Below are positions 34,432-43,118 of a stretch of DNA of 57,992 bases, piece by piece; the first letter of the stretch is position 1; each line of letters begins with the position of its first letter. The notes beneath the pieces were generated by a model that did no database searches, was not told the DNA's origin, and saw only the letters and a program-made list of their open reading frames with translations. Location of the stretch: assembly GCA_015057825.1 (NCBI GenBank), contig SVDN01000015.1, forward strand, positions 1 through 57,992. The letters are read 5' to 3'. This DNA is from Lachnospiraceae bacterium (GTDB lineage Bacteria; Bacillota; Clostridia; Lachnospirales; Lachnospiraceae). A program made the translations under genes and the position numbers.

Positions 34432-34989
34432 CTATTTGTTTTCGATAATTTCGTCAGGGGTAATTATTACCTGCACCTTTTCATCGTGTTCTTCGCATTC
34501 GATTTCATCCACAAGCTGGAACTCATAGCAAAGAGCAACCTTAAAAAATTTGTCGCAAATGTTTCTGTCCAAAAACTTGTCGTAGAAGCCTTTGCCATAA
34601 CCGATACGGTTGAAGTTTCTGTCAAAGGCAAGGCCCGGGGTTAACATAAGTACCTTATCATCGTAAGCGATTTTTTCCGTAACCGGTTCCATAATGCCGT
34701 TGTAGCCCGGTGCAAGGTCCGCAAAGCTTTCAATATAGCAAAAAGCCATATTGTCGCCAAAAACTTTAGGAACCGCAACTTTTTTGCCGTCCTTCCAAGC
34801 GCGCTTGATGATATCGTCCGTTACAACTTCGTGATTGTAACTTACGTAACTGTAAATAACATCATAGGACTTGTAAAAGTCGGAATCAAGAAACATTTCC
34901 GTTATGGTTTTACTAAGGTTTTCGACAGCTTGATCTGTCATGCCGTCACGTTCTTTAAGTATCTCTTTTCTGAGTGTGGATTTATCCAT
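34432..34989 (-). CDS. 5-formyltetrahydrofolate cyclo-ligase
   Basis: 185 residues. It is ATP-dependent and converts 5-formyl-THF to 5,10-methenyl-THF. The N-terminal basic ATP region is KSTLRKEILKERDG, and the family signature LTPGLAFDRNFNRIGYGKGF followed by YDKFL is complete. AGGAGGTTTCGCC precedes ATG 34989. It lies upstream of etfB on the same strand, possibly in one transcript. Confidence 0.9.
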   Translation of the reverse strand: MDKSTLRKEILKERDGMTDQAVENLSKTITEMFLDSDFYKSYDVIYSYVSYNHEVVTDDIIKRAWKDGKKVAVPKVFGDNMAFCYIESFADLAPGYNGIMEPVTEKIAYDDKVLMLTPGLAFDRNFNRIGYGKGFYDKFLDRNICDKFFKVALCYEFQLVDEIECEEHDEKVQVIITPDEIIENK

Positions 34990-35061
34990 GGCGAAACCTC
35001 CTGCTTGTGAAGTCTATTTTAATCTATAAGTCGGTTAAAAATCAAGTGGTTCAGCCAAAAT

Positions 35062-37404
35062 CTATAAACCGAAAATCATGCCCACACCATGAATGATAGC
35101 CGCAACAACCCAAGCCAGCAAGCATTGCAAAATAACGATGCCCACAGCCCATTTGCCTCCAAGCTCACGTTTGATGGATGCGATGGCCGCAACACAAGGA
35201 GTGTAAAGCAGGCAAAATACCAAAAGGCCAAAGGCCGAAAGCGGTGAAATGGCACCGGTTAAGGCCGCAACGCTGCCAAAGAGGACGGAAATTGAGGCAA
35301 CCACGCTCTCTTTTGCCATAAAGCCGGTAATAAGGCCCGTAACGATACGCCAATCCCCAAAACCAAGAGGCACAAATATCGGCGCAACAAGTCCCGCAAT
35401 ATGAGAAAGCAAGGAATCGCTTTGATCCGTAACCAAATTAAGAGTCAGGTCAAAGTTTTGCAAGAACCAAATAACGATTGTTGCAATAAATATAACCGTA
35501 AAGGCGCGCTGCAAAAAGTCCTTGGCTTTGTCCCACAAAAGCCTTGCAACGTTTTTGATGCCCGGCAGCCTGTAGTTAGGAAGCTCCATAACAAAAGGCA
35601 CCGCTTCGCCTCTGAATACGAATTTTTTGGAAATAAGGGCAATCAATACACCCACAAAAATGCCTATAAAATACATAAGCGGCATAATAAGCCAAGCAAT
35701 TTTAGGAAAAAATGCCGCGCTAAAGAAGGCATAAATCGGAAGCTTGGCGGAGCAGCTCATAAAAGGACTGAGCATAACCGTCATTTTACGGTCGCGCTCG
35801 GAAGGCAAGGTACGGCTTGCCATAACGCTCGGCACCGTACAACCAAAGCCAATCAGCATCGGCACGATGCTTCGGCCGGAAAGACCGATTTTCCTGAGAA
35901 GCTTGTCCATAACAAAAGCGATTCTTGCCATATATCCCGTATCTTCCAAAAGGGATAAGAAGAAGAACATAACAACGATAATAGGCAGGAAACTAAGGAC
36001 CGAGCCCACGCCGTTAAAGATACCGTCAATAACCAGAGAATGCAGTATGTCGTTAATCCCCGCTGAGCTCATGGCATTATCCACAAGCTCCGTCAAAGAG
36101 TCGATGCCCATAGCCAAAAGGTCTTGCAATAACTTACCGAAAACATTGAAGGTAAGGAAAAAGATCAAAAACATAATGGCCACAAAGGCGGGAATGGCAG
36201 TATATTTGCCGGTTAAAAACCTATCGAGCTTGCGGCTTCTTATGCTTTCTTTGCTTTCTTGAGGCTTAACGACGGTTTTGTCGCAAAGCTTGCCGATATA
36301 TGAAAAACGCATATCCGCAATGGCTGCGGCGCGGTCGAGTCCGCTTTCCTTCTCCATTTGGATGATGATATGCTCTAACATTTCTTTTTCGTTTTGGTCC
36401 AGATTAAGGCGCTCGAGAATAATCTCGTCCCCTTCCACCAGCTTGCTTGCGGCGAAACGAACCGGAATATCCGCAGCTTTGGCGTGGTCCTCAATAAGGT
36501 GAATAACGCCGTGCAAACAACGGTGGATGGCACCGCCGCGGTCGTTTTCATCGCAAAAATCCGTACGCGTCGGCGGCTCTTGATATTTAGCCACATGAAG
36601 AGCGTGAGAAACAAGCTCGTCGATACCTTCGTTTTTGGCAGCGGAAATAGGAATAACCGGAATCCCCATACTTGCTTCCATTTCGTTAACATGGATATGG
36701 CCGCCGTTGTTTCTTACTTCGTCCATCATGTTAAGGGCAAGAACCATAGGAATTTCAAGCTCCATAAGCTGCATGGTAAGGTAAAGGTTACGCTCTATAT
36801 TGGTAGCATCAACGATGTTGATGATGGCTTTTGGTTTTTCCTGCAGGACAAAGTCGCGGGTAACAAGCTCTTCCGCACTGTAGGCGGACATGGAATAAAT
36901 GCCCGGAAGGTCCGTAATGGAAGTAGCTTTGGTATTTCTGATGCGGCCGTCCTTGCGGCTGACCGTTACACCCGGGAAATTGCCCACATGCTGATTGGCT
37001 CCGGTAAGCTGGTTAAAAAGTGTGGTTTTACCGCAGTTTTGGTTGCCCACCAAGCCAAAGGTAAGAAGTGTGCCCTCAGGCAGTGGATGTTCGTCGGCCT
37101 TTTTGTGAAAAGGACCGCCTTCACCAAGACCCGGATGAGGATTTTTAACCATCTGCGCCTTAGTTGATTCCTTTTTAACATAGTCTTTTGTAATCTCTAT
37201 TTTTTCGGCGTCCGCAAGACGAAGTGTCAAGGCATAGCCGTGGATTTTAAGCTCCATTGGGTCTCCGAGGGGCGCATACTTAACAAGAGTGACTTCCGCA
37301 CCCGGAATGACACCCATATCAAGAAAGTGCTGTCTTAGCGCGCCTTCGCCGCCTACGGAAACTATTTCAGCTGATTCGCCGATGTTTAAATCAGTTAAAT
37401 TCAT
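35062..37404 (-). CDS. feoB: Ferrous iron transporter, FeoA-FeoB fusion
   Basis: 780 residues. ATG 37404 (MNLTDLNIGES) follows AAAGGG; an ATG 15 bases earlier contains that site. Residues 1-75 are a FeoA-type SH3 domain (EGALRQHFLDMGVIPGAEVT). A linker leads to the G domain: G1 GNQNCGKTTLFNQLTG, G3 TDLPGIYSMS, G4 LNMMDE. A helical cytosolic region and about eight membrane helices follow, with the Gate motifs IGFGCTVPSVMASR and LLYTPCVAAIASIKRE. It imports Fe2+ across the membrane under anaerobic conditions. Fusion of FeoA to FeoB is known in Clostridia. An inverted repeat ACTGACA...TGTCAGT (37543-37567) lies upstream. Confidence 0.93.
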   Translation of the reverse strand: MNLTDLNIGESAEIVSVGGEGALRQHFLDMGVIPGAEVTLVKYAPLGDPMELKIHGYALTLRLADAEKIEITKDYVKKESTKAQMVKNPHPGLGEGGPFHKKADEHPLPEGTLLTFGLVGNQNCGKTTLFNQLTGANQHVGNFPGVTVSRKDGRIRNTKATSITDLPGIYSMSAYSAEELVTRDFVLQEKPKAIINIVDATNIERNLYLTMQLMELEIPMVLALNMMDEVRNNGGHIHVNEMEASMGIPVIPISAAKNEGIDELVSHALHVAKYQEPPTRTDFCDENDRGGAIHRCLHGVIHLIEDHAKAADIPVRFAASKLVEGDEIILERLNLDQNEKEMLEHIIIQMEKESGLDRAAAIADMRFSYIGKLCDKTVVKPQESKESIRSRKLDRFLTGKYTAIPAFVAIMFLIFFLTFNVFGKLLQDLLAMGIDSLTELVDNAMSSAGINDILHSLVIDGIFNGVGSVLSFLPIIVVMFFFLSLLEDTGYMARIAFVMDKLLRKIGLSGRSIVPMLIGFGCTVPSVMASRTLPSERDRKMTVMLSPFMSCSAKLPIYAFFSAAFFPKIAWLIMPLMYFIGIFVGVLIALISKKFVFRGEAVPFVMELPNYRLPGIKNVARLLWDKAKDFLQRAFTVIFIATIVIWFLQNFDLTLNLVTDQSDSLLSHIAGLVAPIFVPLGFGDWRIVTGLITGFMAKESVVASISVLFGSVAALTGAISPLSAFGLLVFCLLYTPCVAAIASIKRELGGKWAVGIVILQCLLAWVVAAIIHGVGMIFGL

Positions 37405-37656
37405 TTTAAACCCTTTCATTTGGCCTATAATAATGATGCTCGGACATAGGATAATGCCTGCCGGCTCAAAAGCAAAGCCACAAATTTATTAACAATTACT
37501 ATTATTGCACATTTTTGTGCTAAATGATAAAAATTTTTATAAACTGACAGTAAAGTAAATTGTCAGTTATATTGCGCTAACCATTATATTATTAATCTTA
37601 TTTAATTACAAGGAAATTATTCTTTTAAAGTGCTTTTAAAATATACAATCCGGGTA

Positions 37657-37662
37657 TATAAT
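37657..37662 (+). promoter_or_regulatory. -10 box placed for a leaderless acyltransferase mRNA
   Basis: TATAAT at 37657-37662 ends only six bases before the ATG at 37669, so transcription would start at or next to the start codon. A weak -35, TTTTAA (37634-37639), lies 17 bp upstream. No ribosome site is seen. Confidence 0.5.
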
Positions 37663-37668
37663 CGACTT

Positions 37669-38679
37669 ATGGAAACTTTAGACATAAACACAGGCATAAG
37701 AAAAGAAAACAAAAACTACAATGCGTTGGATTTGGTGAAATTTATCCTCGCTTTTTTTGTGGTTGCAATACATATCGATCCCTTTTCGCCGGAAGTCTAC
37801 GAAGAAGCGGAGTTTTTAAACTACTACAGCCAACAGCTGGTTTGCAGGCTGGCAGTGCCGTTTTATTTCGCGGTATCGGGCTTTTTGGTATTTGCAAAAA
37901 TTGACATAAAAAACCCGGACTCGGCATATATAAAGAAATATTGCTTTAAAATCCTGCGCTTACTTGGCACCTGGTTTTTCCTACTCTACGCCGGAGGCAA
38001 ATATCAGTTGTGGTATATGGGAGCCGTAGTACTGGCGGTAGTGCTTATCTATATGATGCTTAAGATAAGGCTGAACCTGATAGTGATAACAATAGTCAGC
38101 GTTGTTTGCTACTCCATCGGAGTGCTGGGAGATTCTTATCAGCACGTGCTTGCCGCACTTCGCGAAAGCCATGTCTGGGTAGAAAAAATCGCCCACGCCT
38201 ACGAAGTGCTTTACATGGACAATACAAGAAACGGCGTGTTATTCGGCCTGTTATTTGTAGTAATCGGCGTGATACTTGCAAAGAAGAAGATAAAAATCCC
38301 TCTTCCCGTATCCATCGCCGGAGCTTTCGTTTCTTTCCTGCTTATGACCAGGGAACTGGTGATTTTAAGAAACGTATATGAACTGGAATATTGCAGATCT
38401 TTGATATTTATGCCGGTGTGCATATTTTTCCTGCTACAGATATTTATAAATCTGGACCTTAAAGGCAGGCTCTACAAAAGTATAAGAGTGTGGGGAAATC
38501 TGATATTTTATATGCATTTGATTGTCTGCCATTTTATAAAGCTTTTTGCGGACAAGTACGAGCTGGTGGATGTAAAAAACCACCTCTACCTCTATACCAT
38601 CATCTACACTACCGCAATCGCGATAGTGATAGAGTTGATTTCGAGGAAAAGACGGTGGCTTAGGTATTTGTATTCGTGA
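37669..38679 (+). CDS. Membrane acyltransferase (acyltransferase family 3)
   Basis: 336 residues from ATG 37669. NYNALDLVKFILAFFVVAIH at the N-terminus is the hallmark of the acyltransferase-3 family, including the conserved His of the first helix. About ten membrane helices follow, with LAVPFYFAVSGFLVF as the second family motif. Such proteins O-acetylate cell-surface sugars or lipids, and some relate to VanT/serine racemase membrane domains. The substrate is unknown. It stands alone with a terminator at its stop codon. Confidence 0.82.
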   Translation: METLDINTGIRKENKNYNALDLVKFILAFFVVAIHIDPFSPEVYEEAEFLNYYSQQLVCRLAVPFYFAVSGFLVFAKIDIKNPDSAYIKKYCFKILRLLGTWFFLLYAGGKYQLWYMGAVVLAVVLIYMMLKIRLNLIVITIVSVVCYSIGVLGDSYQHVLAALRESHVWVEKIAHAYEVLYMDNTRNGVLFGLLFVVIGVILAKKKIKIPLPVSIAGAFVSFLLMTRELVILRNVYELEYCRSLIFMPVCIFFLLQIFINLDLKGRLYKSIRVWGNLIFYMHLIVCHFIKLFADKYELVDVKNHLYLYTIIYTTAIAIVIELISRKRRWLRYLYS

Positions 38680-38703
38680 AAAAAGCCGCAAATGCGGCTT
38701 TTT
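38679..38703. terminator. Bidirectional terminator after the acyltransferase
   Basis: AAAAAGCCGC-AAAT-GCGGCTTTTT begins at the last base of the stop codon and also faces the converging Rpn-family gene. Confidence 0.85.
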
Positions 38704-38724
38704 CCTTATATTATCTATGATATT

Positions 38725-39573
38725 TTAAAGTCTTGATAAATATTTATCGTAATCACTTTCCGGAATCCCGAGAGATTCCATTGCTTTTTCAGCTGTAACA
38801 TTAAACCCCTTTACAACATTTCTAATTGACTCAAGGCGTTCTTGTTTCATGCCTTGTTCCATGCCACGTTTAAAGCCATTGTCGAAGCCTTCCTTCTCGG
38901 CCTGTTGCTTCATGATTATTTCTTCTTCCCATTTCTGCATATATAACACACCCACTTTCTCACTCGCCTTAACCTGTCCGACTCTGTCTACAATCTTCTC
39001 CAGGTTTGGCGCTTTAGTACCTGTCTTATCTATGCCTTCATTATATTCTATAAACTTCATAAGTGCAATAAATTCCGGCGAAACATCGTCAACATTCGTT
39101 CCGTGGGTATTAATAAAAATCCTTTTTGCTCCGTCATTTAATTTTAATGTCGGGTCATCTATACAAACATCTTCAAATGTATAAACAAAATGTTTCTGCC
39201 CAAACAAATCGAATGGAGTGATCATTATTATTGTAGTATTTTTCATATTATTATAATTCGGCACACCCGGTTCTAAGAGCGAAGAATCTATCAATGCTTG
39301 ATAGTATCTACTGCGTTTAACCAAATCGTTTCTCCACTCCTTTTGCATCTCGGTATTGTAGATGCTGAAATCATCCATAGCAAATACGTCTACTCGTATA
39401 GAGCGAAGCCAAGGAGCTGTTCTCAGCTCTTTTTCTGTTTGCGATGGGGTAAGTAGCTTCAGCTCTTCATCGCCTAGGATTATCCTAAGCAAAGCTTCGT
39501 AGGTTTCTGTGTCCTCCATGGTTTGGTCAAATAAAAATCGGTCTAAAAGTGTTAGTTCCTGTAGTGTCTTCAA
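38725..39573 (-). CDS. Rpn-family PD-(D/E)XK nuclease/transposase-like protein
   Basis: 282 residues. A TTG start at 39573 is favoured because AAGGAGG lies eight bases upstream; a GTG at 39579 is too near that site. The N-terminal nuclease fold has IRVDVFAMDDFSIYNTEMQK followed by EWRNDLVKRSRYYQALIDSS, matching the D...ExQ core of the Rpn/PDDEXK transposase family. A C-terminal EEEIIMKQQAEKEG and KRGMEQGMKQERLESIRNVV tail is typical. Members (RpnA-E) promote recA-independent recombination. No transposon ends are seen nearby. Confidence 0.85.
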   Translation of the reverse strand: MKTLQELTLLDRFLFDQTMEDTETYEALLRIILGDEELKLLTPSQTEKELRTAPWLRSIRVDVFAMDDFSIYNTEMQKEWRNDLVKRSRYYQALIDSSLLEPGVPNYNNMKNTTIIMITPFDLFGQKHFVYTFEDVCIDDPTLKLNDGAKRIFINTHGTNVDDVSPEFIALMKFIEYNEGIDKTGTKAPNLEKIVDRVGQVKASEKVGVLYMQKWEEEIIMKQQAEKEGFDNGFKRGMEQGMKQERLESIRNVVKGFNVTAEKAMESLGIPESDYDKYLSRL

Positions 39574-39579
39574 TGGCAC

Positions 39580-39771
39580 TTCCTCCTTGAAAAAGATATT
39601 TCAAATGCACCGCATGCACAAAAAAAATAATGTAACCTAACCAACAAAAATCACACTAACCAAAACCATATTTATTTGTCTCTCCAATGAAAATGGCTGA
39701 AACAGCCTGATGCACAAGTGCATTCGATGTATGATAGTATAGCATTTTCTTTGATTTTGCGCAACAAACAA
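39580..39771. other. Intergenic region upstream of the Rpn-family gene
   Basis: A gene-free stretch with several short ACAAAAA/ACCAAC motifs and the TGCACAAGTGCA palindrome near 39712. No promoter is clear. Confidence 0.4.
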
Positions 39772-39800
39772 AGATTGTGCCAACAAAGTCGGCACAATCT
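39772..39800 (-). terminator. Terminator after the AAA ATPase
   Basis: A 9-bp stem AGATTGTGC/GCACAATCT extended by C-G is followed by TTGTTTG on the minus strand, ending at the stop codon. Confidence 0.75.
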
Positions 39801-40874
39801 CTACAATTCTATAATCGTTAATCTATCAACGGTTTCTCCAAAGAAAGGCAATGAATATTCAATATAACCTCTTTCGCCGGCATCGATAATCCCGGTCTCC
39901 ACAAGCCTGCTTTTATATTCATTTACCTGAGCAGGGGCTTTTTGTAAAAGATTCACCACATCGCCGACTTTGGCTTTTTGATTATTATCCTCAATGCAAT
40001 TGTTCATTGCTTTAATAAACTCTTTTTCCGCGCCAGTCAGCTCTGCCCAGACTTGGCTGTAAACCCTATCCTCAAGTATATCTTTTAGCTGAATTATCAT
40101 GTCATCCAAGGATAAGGAATCTCTTTTTTCCCAATAAATATTACCGAGAAGCGAATAAGCATAAGAATAGCCCTTGGTTATTTTTGCCATTTTCGCGGCA
40201 TCTTCGAAAGAAATATCAAAAATCGAAGCATATCTCTTGGCAATCATATTCAGGTCGAGAGGGCCGAGATTAATCCTTGGAGCTCTTTTTAAAAACGTCA
40301 TGTTTTTGTGAGTCTGCAGGCTTTTTATATCTTTATAAAGGCCTGTCATAATCAAATAAATCGGCAAACGTTCCCTTGTATAAAGCTGAAATGATGATGT
40401 GAATTTCCTGATGTTTTCCGTATTGCTGACCTCATCAACCGTGACAAGAAGCTTTTTCTTGATGCCTTTCATAACCTTAAGCATCTGCCTAATCATAACT
40501 TCTTCGTCGGATATTTTGGTTCCGCCTTCTATGGATACACCTATGCCAAGCAAAGAAAAATCGAGTTTCTTTTCGATAAAAACTTTGCCAAGAATCGGAT
40601 CGGCTTGCAAATTGGCTGCCAATGTTTTCAAAAGATTGCTTTGTGAGCTAAGATTTACCACCTTCCACTCTTTTGAATCTTTTGCTATGTTTTCCGTTAT
40701 ATAGGTCGTCAGGGCGGTCTTTCCTATCCCTCTGACTCCTGCAAGCATGTAAACCTGTGATGATGACAGCTCGCGATTAAAATCGTCTATTATAATATCT
40801 TCTTCTGAATATCTGTTGATATATGCCTCATCCGAAGCATTACCAAAGGATGTTAAAAAAGGATTATTCTTCAT
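39801..40874 (-). CDS. Orphan AAA-type ATP-binding protein
   Basis: 357 residues with AGGAGG before ATG 40874. Walker A is AGVRGIGKTALTTYI (about 45-60), Walker B LLVTVDEVSN (about 140-150), sensor region LPIYLIMTGLYKDI. The C-terminal part is a winged-helix-like stretch (VGDVVNLLQKAPAQVNEYKS, then RLVETGIIDAGERGYIEYSL). This is the form of archaeal-type/STAND-like ATPases of unknown role often found next to mobile or defence genes. The upstream region has phased CTATATT repeats. Confidence 0.7.
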   Translation of the reverse strand: MKNNPFLTSFGNASDEAYINRYSEEDIIIDDFNRELSSSQVYMLAGVRGIGKTALTTYITENIAKDSKEWKVVNLSSQSNLLKTLAANLQADPILGKVFIEKKLDFSLLGIGVSIEGGTKISDEEVMIRQMLKVMKGIKKKLLVTVDEVSNTENIRKFTSSFQLYTRERLPIYLIMTGLYKDIKSLQTHKNMTFLKRAPRINLGPLDLNMIAKRYASIFDISFEDAAKMAKITKGYSYAYSLLGNIYWEKRDSLSLDDMIIQLKDILEDRVYSQVWAELTGAEKEFIKAMNNCIEDNNQKAKVGDVVNLLQKAPAQVNEYKSRLVETGIIDAGERGYIEYSLPFFGETVDRLTIIEL

Positions 40875-40912
40875 ACGGCCTCCTAAAAATATTATATATT
40901 TTCGAAATTCTT

Positions 40913-40968
40913 CTATATCTTTATATATTTCACTATATTTTCTATATTTATCTATATTTTACTATATT
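40913..40968. repeat. Phased CTATATT repeats upstream of the AAA ATPase
   Basis: CTATATT occurs at 40933, 40942, 40952 and 40962, with a variant at 40913, in steps of 9-10 bp (20 bp to the variant). They start about 40 bp upstream of the ATG. The pattern may be a multimeric binding site or a bent-DNA element. Confidence 0.6.
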
Positions 40969-41031
40969 TGTATATAAAATCAAGTTTTTTATATAATCTC
41001 TATTGAGTATATTCATTAAGATAACGGAACA

Positions 41032-41062
41032 AAATTAAAAAAAACCAAAAAAAGTTCCGTTA
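41032..41062. terminator. Inverted repeat at the metallophosphoesterase stop
   Basis: TAACGGAAC / GTTCCGTTA (9 bp) surrounds a 13-nt A-rich loop and includes the TAA stop. On the minus strand the loop is T-rich. A terminator is likely, though the U-tract after the stem is weak. Confidence 0.45.
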
Positions 41063-41755
41063 ACAAGCAAATTCATCATAAGTCTCGAACATTATCTGAA
41101 TCTTATCAATCTTTTTATCCGTATGATAATGGCCGAGATACCATTTCTTATAGCTCAGTTTGTCTTCAATTGAATCAAGCCATTTTTCCGTGGTTTTGTC
41201 AACCTTGCTTTGATCGAAATCTTTAAAGAAGACTTCTACCGGCTCATATTTAAAGGGTGCCGTATGGCTTAAAACCACGTCTATATTCCAGCCAACCTTA
41301 TCAAGCTGGTTTTCAACGTATTCCTTGATTTCATCAGAAGGCTGTTCATCCTCCCACCAACCGTAGCCATATGTCAAACGGTAGTTTTTATCGATGCTGT
41401 AAGCACCGCCAATTACAATTGACTTCAATCCGCCGAAGTCAAAGATTTCGCCATCCTTAGCAAACAGAATCGTCGGATATTCCTCTTCGTAGTAGACAAC
41501 TCCGCCATGCCATTCCTTTTCCTTATAGCTTTCAATAGTATAAGGACGCATTTCGTGATTGCCGTGAATAGCAAAAATTGTTATTGGCAAACTGCTGAGC
41601 AGTTCCTTTTTGTATGTGTCTTTCAGCGGTCCACTGAAGTTAACACCGGCATCCCCGAGTATTATCAAAATGTCATCACGGCTGGTCTGCATACGCTCGC
41701 AAAAATGCTCAATGCGACGGAAATCACCGTGAGTATCGCCTGTTATGTATATCAT
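41060..41755 (-). CDS. Calcineurin-like metallophosphoesterase
   Basis: 231 residues. Metal-ligand motifs appear in order: ITGDTHGD (1), ILGDAGVN (2), IHGNHE (3), LSHTAP (4) and LGHYHTDK (5), all as in the calcineurin-like fold. It hydrolyses a phospho-ester of unknown identity, in the cytoplasm. It lies at the left edge of the defence island. The ribosome site AAAGGA precedes ATG 41755, and a perfect palindrome lies 50 bp upstream. Confidence 0.85.
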   Translation of the reverse strand: MIYITGDTHGDFRRIEHFCERMQTSRDDILIILGDAGVNFSGPLKDTYKKELLSSLPITIFAIHGNHEMRPYTIESYKEKEWHGGVVYYEEEYPTILFAKDGEIFDFGGLKSIVIGGAYSIDKNYRLTYGYGWWEDEQPSDEIKEYVENQLDKVGWNIDVVLSHTAPFKYEPVEVFFKDFDQSKVDKTTEKWLDSIEDKLSYKKWYLGHYHTDKKIDKIQIMFETYDEFAC

Positions 41756-41806
41756 AATTCTTAATCAATCCTTTTTTGTTTTTGCCCACACATTCTCAGT
41801 TCAACT

Positions 41807-41834
41807 CAAAAGTGGTCGAATTCGACCACTTTTG
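41807..41834. promoter_or_regulatory. Perfect 28-bp palindrome, candidate operator
   Basis: The core GTGGTCGAATTCGACCAC (41812-41829) extends to CAAAA...TTTTG with no mismatch and no loop. A near copy is at 50544-50561. It lies 13 bp before the -35 of a plus-strand promoter. Confidence 0.65.
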
Positions 41835-41847
41835 ATAAATGATTATA

Positions 41848-41876
41848 TTGACAATAGGCCAGTTAATTGATAGTAT
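41848..41876 (+). promoter_or_regulatory. Plus-strand consensus promoter facing the end of the rhuM-like gene
   Basis: TTGACA (41848-41853), 17 bp, TAGTAT (41871-41876). No plus-strand gene follows. The transcript would run antisense into the 3' end of the rhuM-like gene; a TTCTTTTTT tract is at 41936-41944. Confidence 0.55.
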
Positions 41877-41942
41877 CTTTCTTAGAAATGGGTTTTTTCA
41901 CTGGGTAGGGCTTAAGCCTGACAAGACTTGCCTGTTTCTTTT

Positions 41943-42977
41943 TTAATCTTTTATATGATTCTCAAGTTCCAAAAAACGATCAAAATCACTTTCAAATAAT
42001 CTATCTTGAACAATTCTATATTTCTCATACTCTGATTCTGCATGAAGTTTTGCTTCTTCAGCACTTATTTTTCCCGGTCCGGTTAATATTTCATTCCCAT
42101 TGAACTCCAGAAATCCATCTAAGCGCTTCGACCAGTCCTCCATGCTCATAGGAATATGTCTTTGCGCTTGAAGTTCTGCGTAATCCAAATAAATACTAAC
42201 TATTCTTTCAAGGTAATCCATCTCTTCTTCGGATAAATAGTTTTTGGCTATTGTCACATCTGCTTTTAGTATTTTTCCATGCGGAGCATTCTCCCATGAA
42301 GTTAATCCCATATGCTCTTTTTCGGCGTTCGCTCGAGCAACAATTAATTCTGCAGCAGTATGTCTATGTGCTGCATAATGCATTTTATTTTGAACCGTCT
42401 TAAAGAATAACTGAGTAGTTTTGGCATCTTTATCATAATCAAAGGCTGTCGCGTAAATATCTGTAATCTTTTGATAAAATCTTCTTTCAGAGAGTCTTAT
42501 TTCACGGATTTGTTGAAGTTGACGTTCAAAAAAATCTTCAGAAAATTTATGGCCTTTTTTAAGGCGCTCCGAATCCATTGTCCAACCTTGAATGGTATAA
42601 TCCTTTACTATTTGGCCCGCCCACTTTCTAAATCTAACGGCTCGATCATTGTCCACTTTAAAGCCAACAGCAATAATCATTTGAAGATTATAATGTAAAA
42701 GATTTCTTTCAACGTTTCTTTTTCCTTCCTTTTGAACTATTCGGAAATACCGAATAGTTGAATCTTTAGTCAGTTCCGCGTCTTTGTAAATCTTTTCAAT
42801 GTGATCATTAATAGTATTTACTTTAACATCATATAGTGCGGCCATCATCTTCTGCGTTAGCCAAATGTTTTCATTCTCATATCTCATTTCAAAGCTCTCA
42901 AGAGAGTCCCCAGTAGCGGCAATATATGTTAAATATTCGGCTGCTGATGCTACCGAAAAATTATTCTTATCTGTCAT
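41943..42977 (-). CDS. RhuM-family protein
   Basis: 344 residues. The family core is complete: NIWLTQKMMAALYDVKVNTI, NDHIEKIYKDAELTKDSTIR, YNLQMIIAVGFKVDNDRAVR and FRKWAGQIVKDYTIQGWTMD. RhuM was named from a Salmonella island. It occurs widely inside restriction-modification and other mobile loci, often beside hsd genes, and its biochemical role is not known. GGAG precedes ATG 42977 at 11 bases. Confidence 0.85.
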   Translation of the reverse strand: MTDKNNFSVASAAEYLTYIAATGDSLESFEMRYENENIWLTQKMMAALYDVKVNTINDHIEKIYKDAELTKDSTIRYFRIVQKEGKRNVERNLLHYNLQMIIAVGFKVDNDRAVRFRKWAGQIVKDYTIQGWTMDSERLKKGHKFSEDFFERQLQQIREIRLSERRFYQKITDIYATAFDYDKDAKTTQLFFKTVQNKMHYAAHRHTAAELIVARANAEKEHMGLTSWENAPHGKILKADVTIAKNYLSEEEMDYLERIVSIYLDYAELQAQRHIPMSMEDWSKRLDGFLEFNGNEILTGPGKISAEEAKLHAESEYEKYRIVQDRLFESDFDRFLELENHIKD

Positions 42978-43118
42978 TATTCAAAACACTCCTATGTCAA
43001 AATATCAAATAATTCTTTTGTTCCTCTTCGTCTTTGGCAAAGAAAATCATCAGCTACTCGTTTCCTTTTTATTTTAAACCAAATCAACCGGAATTTCATT
43101 GGACGGATAGTCCAATAA

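Noticed and set aside
35401-36262. Two overlapping plus-strand frames of 172-185 codons
   Set aside because: Both are antisense to the feoB membrane helices; composition is rich in Lys/Arg/Asn as expected of a reverse shadow.
36394-37167. 257-codon open frame on the plus strand
   Set aside because: It is antisense to the G domain of feoB, with no ribosome site and no protein-like pattern; the minus-strand frame has all GTPase motifs.
38725-39573. Active insertion sequence around the Rpn-family gene
   Set aside because: No terminal inverted repeats or target duplications were found, and Rpn proteins are often stand-alone.
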